Source: Pseudooceanicola nitratireducens (GTDB lineage Bacteria > Pseudomonadota > Alphaproteobacteria > Rhodobacterales > Rhodobacteraceae). Taken from it: a stretch of 64,000 nucleotides of DNA. Of this stretch, positions 1 through 8,493 are shown piece by piece. The DNA lies in contig NZ_FNZG01000001.1 of assembly GCF_900109195.1 (NCBI RefSeq), positions 434,001-498,000 on the forward strand. The letters are read 5' to 3'. Position numbers and translations under genes: made by a program. Numbering within the stretch: the first letter of the stretch is position 1; each line of letters opens with the position of its first letter. Below the pieces are notes generated by a model. The model made no database searches and was not told where the DNA came from. It was given only the letters and a program-made list of their open reading frames with translations.

Positions 1-740
<740 letters not shown>

Positions 741-786
741 TCATAGAAGCAAAGCAACCGGCCCTCAAGCGGGATCGGCGGAGGAT

Positions 787-1188
787 ATGATGACGGACGA
801 GAACACCAACGGCTGGTACGACGCCGACAGCGCCACATTCGGCGATCGCCTGGCCGCGGGCCGCGAGGCGGCGGGCATGACCCAGGGCCAGCTGGCCAAG
901 CGCCTGGGCGTGAAGGTCGCCACCCTGCGCGGCTGGGAAAACGACCTGTCCGAACCGCGGGCGAACCGGCTGTCGATGCTGTCGGGGCTTCTGGGCGTGT
1001 CGCTGCCCTGGCTCTTGACGGGCCAGGGCGAAGGTGTACAGGCCCCCGGTGAGGCCGGCGAACTGCCGCAGGACATCACCGCGCTTCTGGCCGAGCTGCG
1101 CGACCTCCGCGCCGATCTTGACGCCAAGGCCGACCGCCTGGGCATCCTGGAAAAACGCCTGCGGGCAAAACTGAAAGAGGACGTCTGA
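787..1188 (+). CDS. XRE-family helix-turn-helix transcriptional regulator
   Basis: A 133-residue protein with an XRE (Cro/CI) helix-turn-helix at about residues 14-70, seen in FGDRLAAGREAAGMTQGQLA followed by KRLGVKVATLRGWEND. The C-terminal ~45 residues (LLAELRDLRADLDAKADRLG and onward) look like a coiled coil, probably for dimerisation. The start is chosen at 787 because GGAGG precedes the ATGATG pair; longer frames upstream run into the aminotransferase on the other strand. The next gene starts 3 bp after the stop, so it is probably cotranscribed with sdhE. The target genes are unknown. Confidence 0.85.
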   Translation: MMTDENTNGWYDADSATFGDRLAAGREAAGMTQGQLAKRLGVKVATLRGWENDLSEPRANRLSMLSGLLGVSLPWLLTGQGEGVQAPGEAGELPQDITALLAELRDLRADLDAKADRLGILEKRLRAKLKEDV

Positions 1189-1191
1189 CCC

Positions 1192-1476
1192 ATGACACCC
1201 GAACCGCGCGAGACCCGTCTGAAACGTATGCTGATGCGGTCTATGCGGCGCGGGATCAAGGAAATGGACATCCTGATGATGCGCTTTGCCGAGGCGCACC
1301 TGGACACGCTGAGCGACGAGGACCTGGATCTGTATGACCAGGTCCTGTCGGAGAACGACCAGGATCTGTACCAATGGGTGACGGGCCAGGTTCCGGCCCC
1401 CGCCCCCTTTGCCCCGCTGATCGACCGGATCGCGGCGGCGGCCAAGGACGACCCAGTGTCGCGCCGGCCCGTCTAA
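1192..1476 (+). CDS. sdhE: SdhE, FAD assembly factor for succinate dehydrogenase (DUF339)
   Basis: A 94-residue protein of the SdhE/SDHAF2/YgfY family, which promotes covalent attachment of FAD to the SdhA subunit of succinate dehydrogenase. The family signature is clear: RSMRRGIKEMD with the RGxxE motif, then LSDEDLDLYDQVLSENDQDL and YQWVTGQ. The length is normal for the family. It starts 3 bp after the XRE regulator stop, an arrangement that suggests a two-gene transcript. Confidence 0.93.
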   Translation: MTPEPRETRLKRMLMRSMRRGIKEMDILMMRFAEAHLDTLSDEDLDLYDQVLSENDQDLYQWVTGQVPAPAPFAPLIDRIAAAAKDDPVSRRPV

Positions 1477-1633
1477 TTACGCTGTGGTGCGGTCTGGCGG
1501 TTGATCCGCAGGGCGCACCGGATCCGAAGGCCGGTTTCGCGGCGGGGATGCTTTTCCTCTGCCGCTTAACGGTTTTTTCGGCTTTTGCGGTCACTCTGAT
1601 CCCGAGCAGAAGCGACGGAACGGAAGACGACCC

Positions 1634-2134
1634 ATGTCCATGCACGACCCAACCCCTCTCCCTGCGGGAGAGCAGGCCTTTCTGGCCTCATACCTCGACG
1701 CCCTTTCCCTGGTGGAACGGCTGCACCGGCTTCTTCTGGATGTCATCAAGGATGAATTCGAACGCACCGGCGTTCTGGAAGTGAACGCCGTTCAGGCGCT
1801 GCTGCTGTTCAACATCGGCGAGAACGAGGTAACGGCAGGCGAGCTGAAGTCGCGCGGCTACTACCAGGGCTCCAACGTCAGCTATAATCTGAAAAAATTG
1901 GTTGAAATGGGCTATATGCACCATCAGCGGTGCGAGATTGACCGCCGGTCGGTCCGGGTGCGCCTGACCCCCAAGGGGCGCGAGGTCCGCGACACCGTTG
2001 CCGCCCTGTTTCAACGCCAGGCCGGCGAACTTGGCGGCCGCGAAATTCTTGATGTCAGCGGGATCGACCTGATCACGGGCTCGCTGCGTCGCATCGAACG
2101 TTATTGGTCCGACCAGATCCGCTATATCTATTGA
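1634..2134 (+). CDS. ldtR: MarR-family winged-helix regulator, LdtR type
   Basis: A 166-residue winged-helix regulator. The core VNAVQALLLFNIGENEVTAG, then ELKSRGYYQGSNVSYNLKKL and DRRSVRVRLTPKG, matches the LdtR branch of MarR proteins. In Rhizobiales and Liberibacter, LdtR controls L,D-transpeptidase and stress genes. The helix-turn-helix lies around residues 65-115. No L,D-transpeptidase gene is next to it here, so the target must lie elsewhere if the name holds. The stop codon overlaps a perfect 16-bp palindrome (2133-2148). The family assignment is firm; the LdtR name is from recalled similarity. Confidence 0.75.
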   Translation: MSMHDPTPLPAGEQAFLASYLDALSLVERLHRLLLDVIKDEFERTGVLEVNAVQALLLFNIGENEVTAGELKSRGYYQGSNVSYNLKKLVEMGYMHHQRCEIDRRSVRVRLTPKGREVRDTVAALFQRQAGELGGREILDVSGIDLITGSLRRIERYWSDQIRYIY

Positions 2135-2148
2135 TGGCGGCCGCCATC
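2133..2148. terminator. Perfect 16-bp palindrome over the ldtR stop
   Basis: GATGGCGGCCGCCATC is a perfect inverted repeat that begins inside the ldtR stop codon. In RNA it could form only a hairpin with a very small loop, and no U-run follows. It may be a weak terminator or a protein-binding site. Confidence 0.35.
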
Positions 2149-2213
2149 GCGGCGGGTCGGACCAGTGCGAAGCCTCACCCTCGGTTGGTGTCTGTCCAGA
2201 AAGGACTTGGGAA

Positions 2214-2279
2214 ATGGTTGTGCAGGCACATCCAAATGGGGTCATTGCCCTGGGCAATGGCTACGTGAGTGTAAGGTGA
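2214..2279 (+). CDS. Candidate 21-residue small protein
   Basis: The ATG at 2214 opens a 21-codon reading frame ending in TGA at 2279. It reads MVVQAHPNGVIALGNGYV and three more residues. An AAAGGA ribosome-binding site lies about 8 bases before the ATG. It sits 80 bp downstream of ldtR on the same strand, at the edge of a gene-poor region. The function is unknown, and the frame is short enough to occur by chance, although the ribosome-binding site and the balanced composition favour it. Confidence 0.35.
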   Translation: MVVQAHPNGVIALGNGYVSVR

Positions 2280-2340
2280 CGGGCCGGGATCGCAGGATGT
2301 CGGCCCGTTTCCTTTGGCGTGTTTGCGGGCTTTGGGGGGT

Positions 2341-2590
2341 AGGCGGCTGTGACTTATGGGGCCTCGATTTGGGTCATCAATTTTGGGGTCCGCGATTTAG
2401 GGGGGCGGGGCTTCAGGGGCCTAGACTTTGGGGCCTCCTGGTTGGGGGACTGCGATTTATGGGGTTGTGGCTTCTGGGACCTAGACTTCGGGGCCTTCTA
2501 GTTAGTGGGCTGCGATTGGGAGGGCTGCGACTTATGAGCCCTCGACTTTGGAGCCTCTTAGTAAGGGGACTGCGACCTCGAGGCAGTGTC
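2341..2590. repeat. Degenerate ~60-bp tandem repeat, about four units
   Basis: The block CCT[A/C]GA[C/T]TTtGGGGcC recurs at 2362, 2420, 2480 and 2540, and the trailing GGGGACTGCGA[C/T]TTATGGG motif recurs in register. The last three spacings are exactly 60 bp and the first is 58 bp. Within each unit a ~20-bp sub-motif (CTGCGATTTATGGGG and relatives) recurs. The strand is strongly G/T rich. A 156-codon frame (2165-2635) reads through it because 60 is a multiple of three, giving a Gly/Leu/Arg-rich 20-residue repeat. It lacks a good ribosome-binding site and I regard it as non-coding. Confidence 0.75.
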
Positions 2591-2658
2591 ATGGGGCGCT
2601 GTCTTGATGTCTGCCTCACGGAGGATGCGTCTTGATGTTTGCAGTTCGGTCTCTTTGA

Positions 2659-2690
2659 CCTAGGGGGCATGCACCGCAGGTGCCCCTAGG
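2659..2690. terminator. Strong hairpin, possible bidirectional terminator
   Basis: CCTAGGGG(G)CA at 2659 pairs with TGCCCCTAGG at 2681-2690 around a short loop, giving a 10-bp stem with one bulged G. No T-run follows. It separates the repeat region from the DUF1194 genes transcribed toward it, so it could end the minus-strand transcript. I see no gene in 2691-2934. Confidence 0.5.
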
Positions 2691-2934
2691 CTCTTGCGGG
2701 TCAAGGACGCGACCACAGCACCGGGCGCGTCTTTCTGTCAGAGCACCGCATGTCGCGCCGTATAGAAGCCTCGCGGTTTCAAGCCGCCCCGCGGGGAAAG
2801 GCATCGGCCCGGACCCTGCGTTCTTCCAGACCTCAAATCCCGCACCAAACGCCCGCCAGAGACGCGAATGCCGCATCCGCCGCGCAGGGGGCCCGCCAAG
2901 CGCCGCCCCCGCACGGACACCCACACAGCCCCCG

Positions 2935-3639
2935 CTACCGGACCTCCGACACCGCCACGACCTGCAATTCCCGCAATAGCTTGCGGATCATCGCGGCTTC
3001 GAAATCCTCGAACCCCTGCGCGGCCTCGACAAAGGCGCTGTCGCCCCGGATCACATAGGCGCGGAAATAGGCCACCAGCTCTCCGATCCCCGGGCTGCGC
3101 CCGTGGGGGTCCTGCGGCTCTCCGACCACCAGGCCGTTCACGATGATGTCGGCGGGGGTCAGCGTCACCGACTGGGGCAGGGGGCCGGTGTTGGCTTTGC
3201 CGTCGCCCGAGACATCCATGACCCGCCGCCAGCAGCCCATCTGATCCGCCAGCAACTGCGCCCCGCGCAGCAGCGCCGACCCGATGGCGGTCGACGGATC
3301 CGCCGGTACGCGCCGCACCCTGCGCAGATGATCCGCGATCCCGGCCAGATCGCTGCGCCCCTGAACCTCTTGCCAGGGCAGAACGACCCGCTGAAACCCC
3401 GCGCCGGACCATTCCATCACCGCCAGCCGCAACGGCGCACCGGGCATCGCCTGAAACGCGCCCACGACGGCCGGGTCCATCAGCGCCGCCGCCAACCCGT
3501 CCAGCTGCAACCGATATTCCCGCGCATCGACCGAGCCGGAGACATCCAGCGCCAGCAACAGCGCCTGCCGGCACTGTGCCCGTGCAACCCCGGGCAGAAG
3601 CAGCACGACGACCAGCGTGACCCTCAGCCAGGCGGCCAT
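2935..3639 (-). CDS. DUF1194 (VWA-like) exported protein, downstream copy
   Basis: A 234-residue exported protein with an N-terminal signal peptide (hydrophobic run, then GVARAQC). It has a von Willebrand A-type fold with the metal-site motif LALDVSGSVD around residues 30-38 and a second acidic block VMDVSGDG. The C-terminal block FEDFEAAMIRKLLRE is shared with the upstream neighbour. These features define the DUF1194 family of alphaproteobacteria, whose function is not established. Its start overlaps the end of the upstream paralogue by 16 bp, so translation is probably coupled. It seems to be a tandem duplicate. Confidence 0.85.
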   Translation of the reverse strand: MAAWLRVTLVVVLLLPGVARAQCRQALLLALDVSGSVDAREYRLQLDGLAAALMDPAVVGAFQAMPGAPLRLAVMEWSGAGFQRVVLPWQEVQGRSDLAGIADHLRRVRRVPADPSTAIGSALLRGAQLLADQMGCWRRVMDVSGDGKANTGPLPQSVTLTPADIIVNGLVVGEPQDPHGRSPGIGELVAYFRAYVIRGDSAFVEAAQGFEDFEAAMIRKLLRELQVVAVSEVR

Positions 3640-4334
3640 GCGGACCCCCGCGCATCCCCCATGTCGCCCACGACCATGCCGTTGATTTCCCGAAACAGTT
3701 TCCGCGACATGGCGTTTTCGAAATCCTCGAACCCGTCGGCGTATTCGACAAAGGACCCCGGTCCGCGCGGCACATGGCGCAGGTAGAAGTCCAGCACCTC
3801 GGGTTCGCGCCCCTGCACGACAAGCCCGTTCACCGTGACCCCGGCAAAGGGGAAATATTCATAGGCGCTTTCGGGCAGGAACCCTTCGTTGTTCGCCCCG
3901 TCGCCAGAAATGTCGATCACCTTGCGATCACAGCGCGGACCATCCGCCAGCCGCCCGGCCGCATAGCCCAGGGCATAGCCGATGGCCGTCGGGAATTCCT
4001 TGTAGATCCGCTTGTGACCCGCGACCGCAGCGACCGCGCGGTCGATGGCGGCGTCGCTGTCCAGAACCGTCCAGTCCAGCATCACGTCCTGCTGGTACCG
4101 GCCGCTCCATTCAAAGATGTACAGCGCGACGTGACCCGGTGCGCCCCGAAGGATCGCCGTCCGGATCACGTCCTGGTCCAGGGCTGCGGCCAGCCCGTCA
4201 CGCTGCAACCGGTAATCCGCCCCGTCCACCGAGGCCGAGACATCCAGGGCCAGCACCAGCGCCAGCCGGCACTCCGCCAGCGCGCCGCCCGCCCAGAGGG
4301 CGGCCCCCGTCAGAAGACCGAGGGCCCGGATCAC
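3624..4334 (-). CDS. DUF1194 (VWA-like) exported protein, upstream copy
   Basis: A paralogue of the preceding entry with a signal peptide ending near GGALAEC, the MIDAS-like motif LALDVSASVD, then KVIDISGDGANNEG and the conserved FEDFENAMSRKLFREI tail. I place the start at the GTG at 4334 because it gives a normal ~236-residue protein with the signal peptide at the very N-terminus; the open frame extends to 4448 without a better start. It lies 13 bp downstream of gloA on the same strand. The role is unknown; VWA folds usually bind metal and protein partners. Confidence 0.82.
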   Translation of the reverse strand: MIRALGLLTGAALWAGGALAECRLALVLALDVSASVDGADYRLQRDGLAAALDQDVIRTAILRGAPGHVALYIFEWSGRYQQDVMLDWTVLDSDAAIDRAVAAVAGHKRIYKEFPTAIGYALGYAAGRLADGPRCDRKVIDISGDGANNEGFLPESAYEYFPFAGVTVNGLVVQGREPEVLDFYLRHVPRGPGSFVEYADGFEDFENAMSRKLFREINGMVVGDMGDARGSAWPPG

Positions 4335-4347
4335 CGCAGCCCCTGCA

Positions 4348-4773
4348 TCACCAGTGCCCGGTGTTTTCCATGCTGGCCCAGGGCTCCGCCGGTTCCAGCG
4401 TGCCCTCTTGCAGCAGCTCGATCGAGATATTGTCGGGCGAGCGGACAAAGGCCATATGCCCGTCGCGCGGCGGACGGTTGATCGTCACGCCCGCATCCAT
4501 CAGCTTCTGGCACATCTCATAGATATTCTCGACCCGATAGGCGAGGTGGCCGAAATGCCGGCTGTCCGAGGGCAGCGCGTCATCGCCGTCCCAGTTGTAG
4601 GTCAGTTCGACCGGGCAGTCCTCCTGCCCCTCGGGGGCCATGAAGACCAGCGTGAACCGGCCCTTTTCATTGTCGATGCGCCGGGTTTCCTTGAGCCCGA
4701 GCAATTCGTAGAAGGCCATGGAGCGTTCCAGATCCTTCACCCGGACCATCGTGTGGAGATAGCGGACTTTCAT
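4348..4773 (-). CDS. gloA: Lactoylglutathione lyase (glyoxalase I)
   Basis: A 141-residue glyoxalase I, which converts the methylglyoxal-glutathione hemithioacetal to S-lactoylglutathione. Family blocks include RYLHTMVRVKDLERSMAFYE, then ELTYNWD, GHLAYRVENIYEMC and SPDNISIELLQ. Metal ligands would be the His in LHTM, the Glu in VELTYN, the His in FGHLAY and the Glu in IELLQ. The start at 4773 has AAAGGA 5-6 bases upstream; an alternative ATG lies five codons earlier. It leads the gloA-DUF1194-DUF1194 cluster. Confidence 0.93.
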   Translation of the reverse strand: MKVRYLHTMVRVKDLERSMAFYELLGLKETRRIDNEKGRFTLVFMAPEGQEDCPVELTYNWDGDDALPSDSRHFGHLAYRVENIYEMCQKLMDAGVTINRPPRDGHMAFVRSPDNISIELLQEGTLEPAEPWASMENTGHW

Positions 4774-5055
4774 CGCGGTTCCTTTCATTCGCGTCTCCCT
4801 CAGGATAGGCCCCTGCGCGCCCCTGTCGAGGAACAAGTCAGGGGTCGGCCTGGCAGATCGTGGCGTCACCCTGCTGCGCGGCCCCAAGGGGCAGGCACGG
4901 ATTCCCGGAAAAGCCACCGCATATAGCGGTTCAAATCAACCGCCCCGCAAGATATGTTGGGCAGAGACTCGCCCCCTGTTGCCACCCCCTGTCCCCGGAT
5001 CCGCCTGTTCGGCCAGTCCGGGCCAGCGACCGGCCCCCGCCAGAAGGACCCCGCC

Positions 5056-5847
5056 ATGCGCCAGTATCACGATGCCCTGCAAACCGTCCTGGACCACGGC
5101 ACGCCGTCCACGGACCGCACCGGCACCGGCACGATTTCCTATTTCGGCATGCAGCAGCGCTATTCCCTGGCGGATGGCTTCCCCCTTGTCACCACCAAGA
5201 AGCTGCACCTGAAATCCATCGTGCACGAACTGCTGTGGTTCCTCGCCGGGGATACGAACATCAAGTATCTCAAGGACAACGGCGTTTCGATCTGGGACGA
5301 ATGGGCGGACGAAAACGGCGATCTGGGCCCGGTTTACGGGTCGCAATGGCGGGCCTGGCCGACGCCGCAGGGGCAGATCGACCAGATCGAGAAACTGGTT
5401 CAGATGATCCGCAAGTCCCCCGACTCGCGCCGCCTGATCGTGTCGGCCTGGAACCCGGCCGAGGTCGACGAGATGGCGCTGCCCCCCTGTCACACCCTGT
5501 GGCAGGTGCGGATCTCGGGCGGGAAGCTGCACCTGCAACTGTACCAGCGCTCGGCCGACATGTTCCTGGGCGTGCCCTTCAACATCGCCTCTTACGCGCT
5601 GCTTCTGGTCATGCTGGCCCATGTCACGGGGTATGAGCCCGGCGATTTCGTGCATTCCATCGGCGACGCCCACATCTATTCCAACCATATGGAGCAGGTG
5701 AAGCTGCAGCTGTCCCGCACGCCCCATGCGCTGCCGCAGCTGCGCCTGACCCGCGACGTCGGCTCGATCTTCGATTTCCGGTTCGAGGATTTCGAATTCC
5801 TGAATTACACCCCCGACGCGGCCATCAAGGCCCACGTCGCAGTCTGA
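5056..5847 (+). CDS. thyA: Thymidylate synthase ThyA
   Basis: A 263-residue folate-dependent thymidylate synthase that makes dTMP from dUMP with 5,10-methylene-THF. The catalytic Cys is C145 in [10 protein letters not shown], and the phosphate-binding Arg lies in [30 protein letters not shown] and GDAHIYSNH complete the dUMP/folate site. The length matches the family (~264). The start at 5056 gives the usual [10 protein letters not shown]-terminus. It is followed after 10 bp by folA, which recycles the dihydrofolate it produces. The 282 bp upstream contain no gene I can support. Confidence 0.97.
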   Translation: MRQYHDALQTVLDHGTPSTDRTGTGTISYFGMQQRYSLADGFPLVTTKKLHLKSIVHELLWFLAGDTNIKYLKDNGVSIWDEWADENGDLGPVYGSQWRAWPTPQGQIDQIEKLVQMIRKSPDSRRLIVSAWNPAEVDEMALPPCHTLWQVRISGGKLHLQLYQRSADMFLGVPFNIASYALLLVMLAHVTGYEPGDFVHSIGDAHIYSNHMEQVKLQLSRTPHALPQLRLTRDVGSIFDFRFEDFEFLNYTPDAAIKAHVAV

Positions 5848-5857
5848 GGGCGCGCCG

Positions 5858-6328
5858 ATGATCACGCTTATCGTCGCCCGCGACCGCAACGGCGCCATCG
5901 GCCGGGACGGAGACATCCCCTGGCACCTGCCGGGCGATCTGAAGATGTTCCAGCGCGAAACCACCGGCGGAGCGGTGATCATGGGCCGCGCCACCTGGGA
6001 GAGCCTGCCGTTCAAGCCGTTGAAAAACCGTTTGAATATCGTCGTTTCCAGGGATCACTCGCTGTCCGACCACGTGGTGGGATCGGTTCAGGACGCCATC
6101 GCCCTGGCCCGGTCCGAGGGCCATTTCCGCATCTACGGCATCGGCGGCGCAGGCATCTACCGCGAGATGTTGCCCCTGGCCGACCGGCTCTTGCTGACCG
6201 AGGTCGATTGCGCCGTCGAAGGGGCGGATACCTGGTTCCCTACGGTGGATGAGGGCGACTGGCGCGAGATGTCGCGGCAGGTCGGCGAAGGTGAGTTGGG
6301 GTATGTGGTGCGGGAGTTGGTGAGGTGA
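5858..6328 (+). CDS. folA: Dihydrofolate reductase
   Basis: A 156-residue DHFR that reduces dihydrofolate to tetrahydrofolate with NADPH. The N-terminus MITLIVARDRNGAIGRDGDI is followed by PWHLPGDLKMF with the acidic active-site region, then MGRATWESLP, NIVVSRD and GIGGAGIY (NADPH binding). It starts 10 bp after thyA, so the two form the common thyA-folA operon. The stop is only 9 bp from the AT-rich foreign-looking gene that follows. Confidence 0.96.
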   Translation: MITLIVARDRNGAIGRDGDIPWHLPGDLKMFQRETTGGAVIMGRATWESLPFKPLKNRLNIVVSRDHSLSDHVVGSVQDAIALARSEGHFRIYGIGGAGIYREMLPLADRLLLTEVDCAVEGADTWFPTVDEGDWREMSRQVGEGELGYVVRELVR

Positions 6329-6337
6329 GTAGAGAAG

Positions 6338-7018
6338 ATGCCAAAATACTCAGAAGACGAAGAAAATTTCCAAAGGGCTAAGCGACACGCTCATTCAGAA
6401 ATTTCTATGTTACAGAATGCTGTCGACGGATTGCGCAATGCGACTGCACCCAAAGAAACCACCTATCATTGGGCTGCATTGCTTCGCCATTTCAAGAACG
6501 CATACGATGCTATCGTTAGCGCTGGAAAGAAGCATCCATCCAAGAGAGAGCGGGGGCGAGGTTACAGGGTTGAAAACAAGAGAAAGAACTGCGCTGTTCT
6601 GAATTATGTGTTCCATTCGAGGAACGCAGCCGAACATGCAGAAGATCATCAGTACAGGAAATATGCAAATTACGACGCTGAGCGCATAAATGTCGGCGGC
6701 GGGGCTCTTAGTTTTAATTCCGGAGCTACAGTCATTGTCTCCAATTGTATATTTAATGGTATGCCGACGGACATGGTGTCGGGCCAAGCAAACGGGAAGC
6801 CCTATTTGGCTGTGAGAGGTAATGTCCCCATAGATATAGAGCGTGCTGGCTTGAGGTTTGACGACGTGCCTTCCAACCATGGTGATGTTATTCGCGCTCC
6901 CAAAATTCCGAAGTCAGACGAGCGTAGCAGAGAGGTCTTCATTGGCGAGACTGCGACTGCTTTCATTATAAATTCTTACCAAGAGATTTTTGACGAAGAG
7001 TTTTTCGACAGAGATTAA
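6338..7018 (+). CDS. AT-rich orphan protein with a HEPN-like R-x4-H motif
   Basis: A 226-residue protein I cannot assign by overall similarity. Residues 1-65 look all-helical (SEDEENFQRAKRHAHSEISM and following). Residues 84-110 contain NYVFHSRNAAEHAEDHQY, in which R95-N-A-A-E-H100 fits the R-[polar]-x3-H active-site motif of HEPN ribonucleases. The second half (about 115-190) looks beta-rich. Codon use and base composition are clearly more AT-rich than the flanking thyA-folA genes, which suggests transfer. An AGAGAAG ribosome-binding site precedes the ATG. HEPN membership and a toxin or defence role are inference. It has no partner gene. Confidence 0.6.
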   Translation: MPKYSEDEENFQRAKRHAHSEISMLQNAVDGLRNATAPKETTYHWAALLRHFKNAYDAIVSAGKKHPSKRERGRGYRVENKRKNCAVLNYVFHSRNAAEHAEDHQYRKYANYDAERINVGGGALSFNSGATVIVSNCIFNGMPTDMVSGQANGKPYLAVRGNVPIDIERAGLRFDDVPSNHGDVIRAPKIPKSDERSREVFIGETATAFIINSYQEIFDEEFFDRD

Positions 7019-7339
7019 GCGTGTCTCGCGGTATTTAGCATTCTACTTATTGCCCGGGGAGACTAACGCCGGGCCGCGCCTGTTCCGGGGAGGCCGCAAG
7101 CCGCGCAGACCAAACAAAATGCTATTGACGAGAATTTGCCACCTCAATCACCGCTGAGCGCCGACCAAAGGGCACACGGGTCCTTCTTCCTTCGACGCTG
7201 ACACCCCCCCCCAACCCCGCCAAACCAGCCCCAAAAAAGTGCCGCAACGTCACGGGAAAACCTCCATACCCAACCCTCTAATTGGCCTTGCTGGACTCAG
7301 CCCTACTTCCTAGCGTGGGCATACCTAGGGAGGAAACAC
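7019..7339. other. 321-bp intergenic region after the orphan gene
   Basis: I see no gene here. GCCCGG (7052-7057) pairs with CCGGGC (7069-7074), which could be a weak terminator for the orphan gene. The first ~130 bp keep a mixed, more AT-rich composition. A C-rich homopolymer tract lies near 7203-7213. The end holds the ribosome-binding site AGGGAGGA of the GDSL hydrolase. Confidence 0.5.
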
Positions 7340-8338
7340 ATGAAAAACATCGCGACGGTGGCCGCCTTGGCCACGACCATTGCCATGCCTGTGGCGGCCA
7401 GTCCGCTCAGCTCGGCCTTTTCCAGTTATTTTGCCTTCGGGGATAGCCTGACCGATGACGGCAAGCTGCAGGCGCTGGCTCCGCCCAGTTTCGAGGGGCG
7501 CTTTACCAACGGGCTGACCTATGCCGAACATATCGCCAAGGATTTCGCGGTCAGCGGCAACTTTGCCCTGGGAGGGGCGACGGCTGGTCCGGTGAACACC
7601 AACCAGCCTTATGGTGGGGATCCGGCCAATCCGGTGAACCTGTTTGCCAATCTCGATAGCCAGATCGACGTCTTCCAGGCGACCGTGCCCCTGGCTTCCG
7701 TGGGGGATGATCCGCTGGTCTCGATCCTGATGGGGTCGAACGACATTTTCCAGAACGCCTATACGCTGGACGCGGGGGGCAATCCGATCCCGAACGCGGC
7801 CTATGACGTGACCGCGACGGTGGATTACGTTGTCAATGCGGTGCACCGGCTGGCGGCCCTTGGTCCGTTCGACAGTTTCATCATCCCGCTGACGCCCGGC
7901 GCGGCGGATCCGGTGTTCGGGGCCTGGCGGCAGACCTACAACAGCTACCTGATGGGGCAGGTCGCGGATCTGCGCAGCCAGGGGTTCACGATCTTCGTGC
8001 CCGACCTTGACGCGGCCTCGGCCCGGATCGCGGCGGACCCCGGGGCCTATGGCATCACCAACACGGGGGCCTGTACGGAGTCTCTGACCTCGTTCAGCTT
8101 TCCGAACTGTGCGGTGACGGGGTTCGACCAGAACGGCATGCCGATCGTTGATCTGCGTCTGGCCGATGCCTATTCGACCGTCGACGGGGTGCATCCGACC
8201 GCGCCGGTGCACCTGGAATGGGCGGCCGAGGTCTCGGCCACCGTCCAGGCCGGTCTTCCGGCGGTGCCGCTGCCGGCCTCGGGCCTGCTGCTGCTGGCCG
8301 GTGTCGGGGCGCTTGGGCTGCGGCGTCGCGCGGCCTGA
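7340..8338 (+). CDS. SGNH/GDSL hydrolase with VPLPA-CTERM sorting signal
   Basis: A 332-residue exported esterase or lipase of the SGNH family. An N-terminal signal peptide ends near VAASP. Block I is FAFGDSLTDDG with nucleophile S36, block III is MGSNDIF, and block V is DGVHPT with the catalytic Asp and His. The C-terminus carries VPLPASGLLLLAG, a hydrophobic segment and a final RRR cluster, which is the VPLPA-type PEP-CTERM sorting signal of roseobacters read by an exosortase. The protein is thus probably processed at the cell surface. No exosortase is in the window. The substrate is unknown. Confidence 0.9.
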   Translation: MKNIATVAALATTIAMPVAASPLSSAFSSYFAFGDSLTDDGKLQALAPPSFEGRFTNGLTYAEHIAKDFAVSGNFALGGATAGPVNTNQPYGGDPANPVNLFANLDSQIDVFQATVPLASVGDDPLVSILMGSNDIFQNAYTLDAGGNPIPNAAYDVTATVDYVVNAVHRLAALGPFDSFIIPLTPGAADPVFGAWRQTYNSYLMGQVADLRSQGFTIFVPDLDAASARIAADPGAYGITNTGACTESLTSFSFPNCAVTGFDQNGMPIVDLRLADAYSTVDGVHPTAPVHLEWAAEVSATVQAGLPAVPLPASGLLLLAGVGALGLRRRAA

Positions 8339-8354
8339 TCCATATTTGAACTCC

Positions 8355-8382
8355 GCCCCGCTGCCAGATCCGGCGGCGGGGC
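8355..8382 (+). terminator. Hairpin after the GDSL hydrolase
   Basis: GCCCCGCTGCC (8355-8365) pairs with GGCGGCGGGGC (8372-8382) across a 6-base loop, an 11-bp stem with one G-U pair. It starts 16 bp after the stop codon. No T-run follows, so termination efficiency is uncertain. Confidence 0.5.
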
Positions 8383-8493
8383 ACATCCGCGCAAGGGCGG
8401 CAAAGCCTGTGCACGGGGCCCGGATGCCAAAGAAAAACCGATCCAGGCACCGCGGTTTCGCGTAACAAGGGCAAACAACGCGAAAGCCCTTTC

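Noticed and set aside
2341-2590. CRISPR array
   Set aside because: Units are degenerate, contiguous and lack unique spacers; no cas gene is near.
2165-2635. 156-codon frame through the 60-bp repeats
   Set aside because: Composition is Gly/Leu/Arg/Trp-rich due to the repeat, and no ribosome-binding site precedes it.
8462-8484. Third SigF-type promoter (GTAACA...CGAA) before the DUF2177 gene
   Set aside because: The spacer is 13 bases instead of 16, too short for the motif shared by the buf and sigF promoters.
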